64,000 bases of DNA from Nitrososphaeraceae archaeon (GTDB lineage: Archaea; Thermoproteota; Nitrososphaeria; Nitrososphaerales; Nitrososphaeraceae). Position 1 is the stretch's first letter, and each line of letters opens with the position of its first letter. The notes beneath the pieces are model-generated. The model was not told the DNA's origin and ran no database searches. It worked only from the letters and a program-made list of their open reading frames with translations. The stretch covers positions 52,058 through 116,057 of the forward strand of contig JADDOW010000112.1 of assembly GCA_016782225.1 (NCBI GenBank), written 5' to 3'. Of the stretch, positions 60,705 through 64,000 are shown in pieces. The position numbers and the translations under genes were made by a program.

Positions 60705-61883
60705 ATGTGCTATATAATTACAAGGATGATGAATAGAGAAACAAAACAATTCAAGTTATTGTTCTTTGGTTATCCGTCCAATCTAATTAATTATACTGGT
60801 GGTTATCTGTGGATGAAAAAGGTCGCAGACTGTATAGAAAAGAGTGGCTCCTACTTGGTTTTAAAAACAGAAAAAAATTACTCATCCACTATATTGCCCC
60901 GAAAAATCATAAATGATTTGTACAATGCTGTAAAAGCCCTTGTTAGACAACCAGATGTCGCAATATTGGATTCTTGGGGTGAATCAAATATTGTTCTTTG
61001 GATCCTTCTTAGAGTATTCAAACCAAAAACCAAGATATTGGTTGTGTTTCACCATCACGAACCCCGTATACTAGTATCTAAAAACCTTTTTCAATCCATG
61101 TATAACCTCATGATTCTGAAATTTACCACAAAAATGCTTAAGGATTCCGATACAATCCTAACAGTAAGCCACACATCAAAGCACGAACTCAATACAATCT
61201 ATGGCATAGGCGTGGATAAAATAAACAAAATTAAGGAAAAAACAAACATAAAAACTGAAATATTAACAAAAAGCCTTAGAGATAGAATTGCTGTCGTCGG
61301 AACCGGAATAGACAGTAATATGATATTTAAGGTAAACGGTAATAAAGATGGCAATAACGATAAGAAAGATATCGATTTCCTATGCATTGGGCGAATCGAG
61401 AAATTCTGTGGATTGGAAGAAATTTGGAAAAACATAAAGAAACTAAAACCAAACGCGAATCTAGTAATGATTGGATCCGTGTCTACGGAAACGAGGGGCA
61501 AGCTTTGCAGAATGGGGATAGATCACAGAGGTTTTGTACCTGAAGAAGAGAAAATCAATCTTTATTCAAGGGCTAAAGTCTTTATTTTCCCATCATCAAT
61601 GGAAGGATTTGGTATTGCTGTGGCAGAAGCTCTGTATGCTAGTATTCCGGTAGTGGCATGGAACCTTCCCGTTTTTGAGGAGTTATACAAAAAAAATGAC
61701 AGCGTAAAGATAAAACTGATAGAGTATGGAAAAAACGATTTGTTTGCAAAAGAATGCATTGACACTTTGGAATCGTATAATAAGACAAAAAAAACCAAGG
61801 ATGGCAAAAAAATGAGCTTGCCTATTCCAAACTGGCAAGCAGTGGCTCAGAATGTAATGACAACTATAGAATCTATAAAATAA
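60705..61883 (+). CDS. Glycosyltransferase family 4-like
   Basis: FLCIGRIEKFCGLEEIW, FIFPSSMEGFGIAVAEALYASIPVVAWNLPVFEEL. Confidence 0.9.
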   Translation: MCYIITRMMNRETKQFKLLFFGYPSNLINYTGGYLWMKKVADCIEKSGSYLVLKTEKNYSSTILPRKIINDLYNAVKALVRQPDVAILDSWGESNIVLWILLRVFKPKTKILVVFHHHEPRILVSKNLFQSMYNLMILKFTTKMLKDSDTILTVSHTSKHELNTIYGIGVDKINKIKEKTNIKTEILTKSLRDRIAVVGTGIDSNMIFKVNGNKDGNNDKKDIDFLCIGRIEKFCGLEEIWKNIKKLKPNANLVMIGSVSTETRGKLCRMGIDHRGFVPEEEKINLYSRAKVFIFPSSMEGFGIAVAEALYASIPVVAWNLPVFEELYKKNDSVKIKLIEYGKNDLFAKECIDTLESYNKTKKTKDGKKMSLPIPNWQAVAQNVMTTIESIK

Positions 61884-62703
61884 TACAAGGCAAAAATAAC
61901 ATTCCTAAATTAAAGTCTTTGTCATTATTTTATCTGCATCTGTGATTAATTTATAGTTGTTTTTGAGGTTTTAAATTAGGAAACATGAATATTGCAAATT
62001 TTATTTTACGATATTCCATTAGAAAATATTCTGTTAACCCAATACTTTTAAAACTAAAATCAACTGCCTCAACGAATCCATGTTAAATATGTGTAAAAGG
62101 ATCTATCGAATCTGCTTGACACTGGCTCTCAATGTTTTGAGTTAGTTGCACCATGTGAACTTGGATGTGATTTAGTCCGGGATAAACAAGTGTTTATTTT
62201 CAACTGTAACGTCATCGATTTTAAATGGTTATGGTGGAAGGGAAAAAAGTGCCAGAGGTGTTAATGGTAATTTTCAATGGGTAGAGAAAAAATGCTTTTG
62301 CAGGGCAATACCTAAAATAGTGATTGGTTTTCATGCAATAACTTTAGCTATAAATGATTGTGTAATTTTTTTTTAACAAAATAAAGTAATTTATTACTTT
62401 GTTCACGGTAAGTGTGTTTAGTTCTTCTTATTATCGTTAAAAAGAAATACCTCTGGCCCACACTATTTATCCTCTATCCGATTATCTTGATGATTATGAT
62501 ATCAATGGAAGCCAGATAACATGTTATTTGGTATATTAATATTTTGAGAAATCTAATACTCTTATGATACTGACCTTAATGAAACTTTATGAATGATATC
62601 GCGTTAGTTATTAAATGCGAAATGATAAAATGCCTAAATTAGTAGTTCATTGAATAGTTTTTTTTATAGAAAATTTTTGTTATGGAAAAAAGGATGTATT
62701 TCC

Positions 62704-63360
62704 CTAATCTATTTTGATCTCTTTTCCTTTTGGCTTTATACTTTTCTTTTTGTTAAATGTTACTTCCAAGATTCCGTTATGGTATTTGGATTTGGCAGTT
62801 TCAATATCTGCATCCTGAGGCAATTCTATGGTTTTATGATATCTCCTTTGGGGATCATTTGCAATGACCTCTACTTCACCGTCATAAGCATTTATTTTTA
62901 TGTCTTCTTTTCTTATGCCTGGCATTTCCAGTATTACTTTGACATCTGTATCGGTTGAGTTAACATCCACCAGAGGTTCTCTTTCGGCAGTTATTTGGGT
63001 ATTTGTTCTGCTTCCATCAATATTTGTTTTTCCAGTTCCCCTTGCACCATGTGACTTTACATTTCCAAACTCCCTTACTTTTGGCTTGCCATCAGGCCCA
63101 ATAGTCATTGAATATCCGTATACTATTGGTCCCACTTCCCTTACCTTTCCGCCGTCGGCTGTTTGGTATTCCCTTACCAGCTCTTTTGGAGCGTTTGATT
63201 GAATATCGCTAAATTGGTTAAACATCCTTTCCATATCCTGCTGCATATCCTCAAATTCCTTAAATACATCCCTATCAAAGAAACCTCTTCTCATATTATT
63301 AGTGCTGCCACCAATAAATCTTTTAAACCAATCGTAATTGTCTATATCTCTAATGCTCAT
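62704..63360 (-). CDS. hsp20: Hsp20/alpha-crystallin small heat-shock protein
   Basis: VILEMPGIRKEDIKINAYDGEVEVIAN...RYHKTIELPQDADIETAKSKYHNGILEVTFNKK. Confidence 0.95.
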   Translation of the reverse strand: MSIRDIDNYDWFKRFIGGSTNNMRRGFFDRDVFKEFEDMQQDMERMFNQFSDIQSNAPKELVREYQTADGGKVREVGPIVYGYSMTIGPDGKPKVREFGNVKSHGARGTGKTNIDGSRTNTQITAEREPLVDVNSTDTDVKVILEMPGIRKEDIKINAYDGEVEVIANDPQRRYHKTIELPQDADIETAKSKYHNGILEVTFNKKKSIKPKGKEIKID

Positions 63361-63380
63361 TTGTAATGATCCCTAGTATA

Positions 63381-63396
63381 TGTAATACATATTACA
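63381..63396. promoter_or_regulatory. Inverted repeat in hsp20 promoter region
   Basis: TGTAATA-CA-TATTACA, 7-bp perfect arms, 21-36 nt upstream of ATG; TTTATA box candidate immediately upstream on the minus strand. Confidence 0.5.
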
Positions 63397-64000
63397 GTAT
63401 AAATACATTTCTAACATCTTGTAATATTATATTAAAATATATTATCTATTGCAAATAAAAACTGTAGCTGATTCATACTCTTTGTATGATGAAAGAATAA
63501 CTCCAAGACTATGGTATCCAAGATGCAACACCATTATTTATAAAAAAACCGATTATACAGGTCAGGTTTGGCTTAATCAATAGACACACTTTGTACTAGA
63601 GGTATAAACCATCAGTTATGGTAGTCTGTGTGTTTAAAATAAGAACTAGTTAGGTGGCTATGCTTTTTGTATTAAATGTGTTTTTGGTTATTGTTATCTT
63701 AAATTACAGTGAAGTGCATGCTTTGGTTCCTTTTATTCATTCAATTGCTTTATAAAATTCTACTTTTGGATGATATTTATCTATACAGGTTGTCAGTAAA
63801 ACTGCCAAATGGTTATACAGAGGCATTTAACTTTTTAATAAAATACCATCTAGTTGCCAACATTATCATTATGGCCATAGCAAAGATACCTAATACTATT
63901 TACAAATGGTTACACAGATGCTAAGGGGCCAAAAAATGAACCTCAGTAGTTTTGTTTGTATCCAAACCATACTCAAAGTAATATAAGAATATTTTCTGAT

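Noticed and set aside
62650-62958. 102-aa plus-strand hydrophobic ORF
   Set aside because: Antisense to hsp20 and F/Y-rich from AT-rich DNA.
63709-63924. 71-aa plus ORF
   Set aside because: No motif, unclear start, in an AT-rich gap; insufficient support.
1-64000. CRISPR arrays, rRNA, tRNA genes, IS transposases, integrases
   Set aside because: No regularly spaced repeats, no recognisable rRNA/tRNA sequences (e.g. GTTCRANYC T-arm in cloverleaf context) and no transposase/integrase motifs were found by eye; a tRNAscan/Infernal run would be decisive.

Overview
This 64 kb window is low-GC archaeal chromosome. It carries aRF1, archaeal P0/P1 stalk proteins, L1, Alba, SecE, tRNA-splicing endonuclease, CofE/F420-type proteins, and methylmalonyl-CoA mutase with MeaB. 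Gene content and style suggest an ammonia-oxidising Nitrososphaeria-type (Thaumarchaeota) genome; this assignment is inferred from the genes, not searched. From 1 to about 45 kb the window is mostly dense housekeeping and metabolic coding: BCAA biosynthesis (ilvB-ilvN-leuA-leuB), homoserine dehydrogenase, trxB, a TusA/CysM-like pair, a NitT/TauT-type ABC system and ribosomal proteins. From about 45.8 to 53.5 kb it is gene-poor and contains decayed genes: a multiply frameshifted Kef/CPA2 antiporter, a frameshifted UspA and a truncated possible archaemetzincin. From 53.5 to 63.4 kb it has an ADH, a ZIP transporter, a mannosyl-3-phosphoglycerate synthase / HAD / AsnB-like / GT4 neighbourhood, and Hsp20. 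The most interesting observations are: (1) a ComA (phosphosulfolactate synthase)-like domain fused to a C-terminal winged-helix, beside a sulfonate/taurine-type ABC transporter; (2) two adjacent substrate-binding paralogs sharing a ~420 bp nearly identical block inside otherwise diverged genes (gene conversion); (3) a freestanding tandem-SDR protein resembling the N-terminal half of bacterial malonyl-CoA reductase, with a substituted active-site Lys; (4) a TusA-CysM-like overlapping gene pair; (5) the MpgS/HAD/AsnB/GT4 neighbourhood; (6) a near-perfect 16-bp-arm hairpin at 35.3 kb. No CRISPR, rRNA or convincing tRNA was found. All family calls are by eye from motifs; no searches were run.
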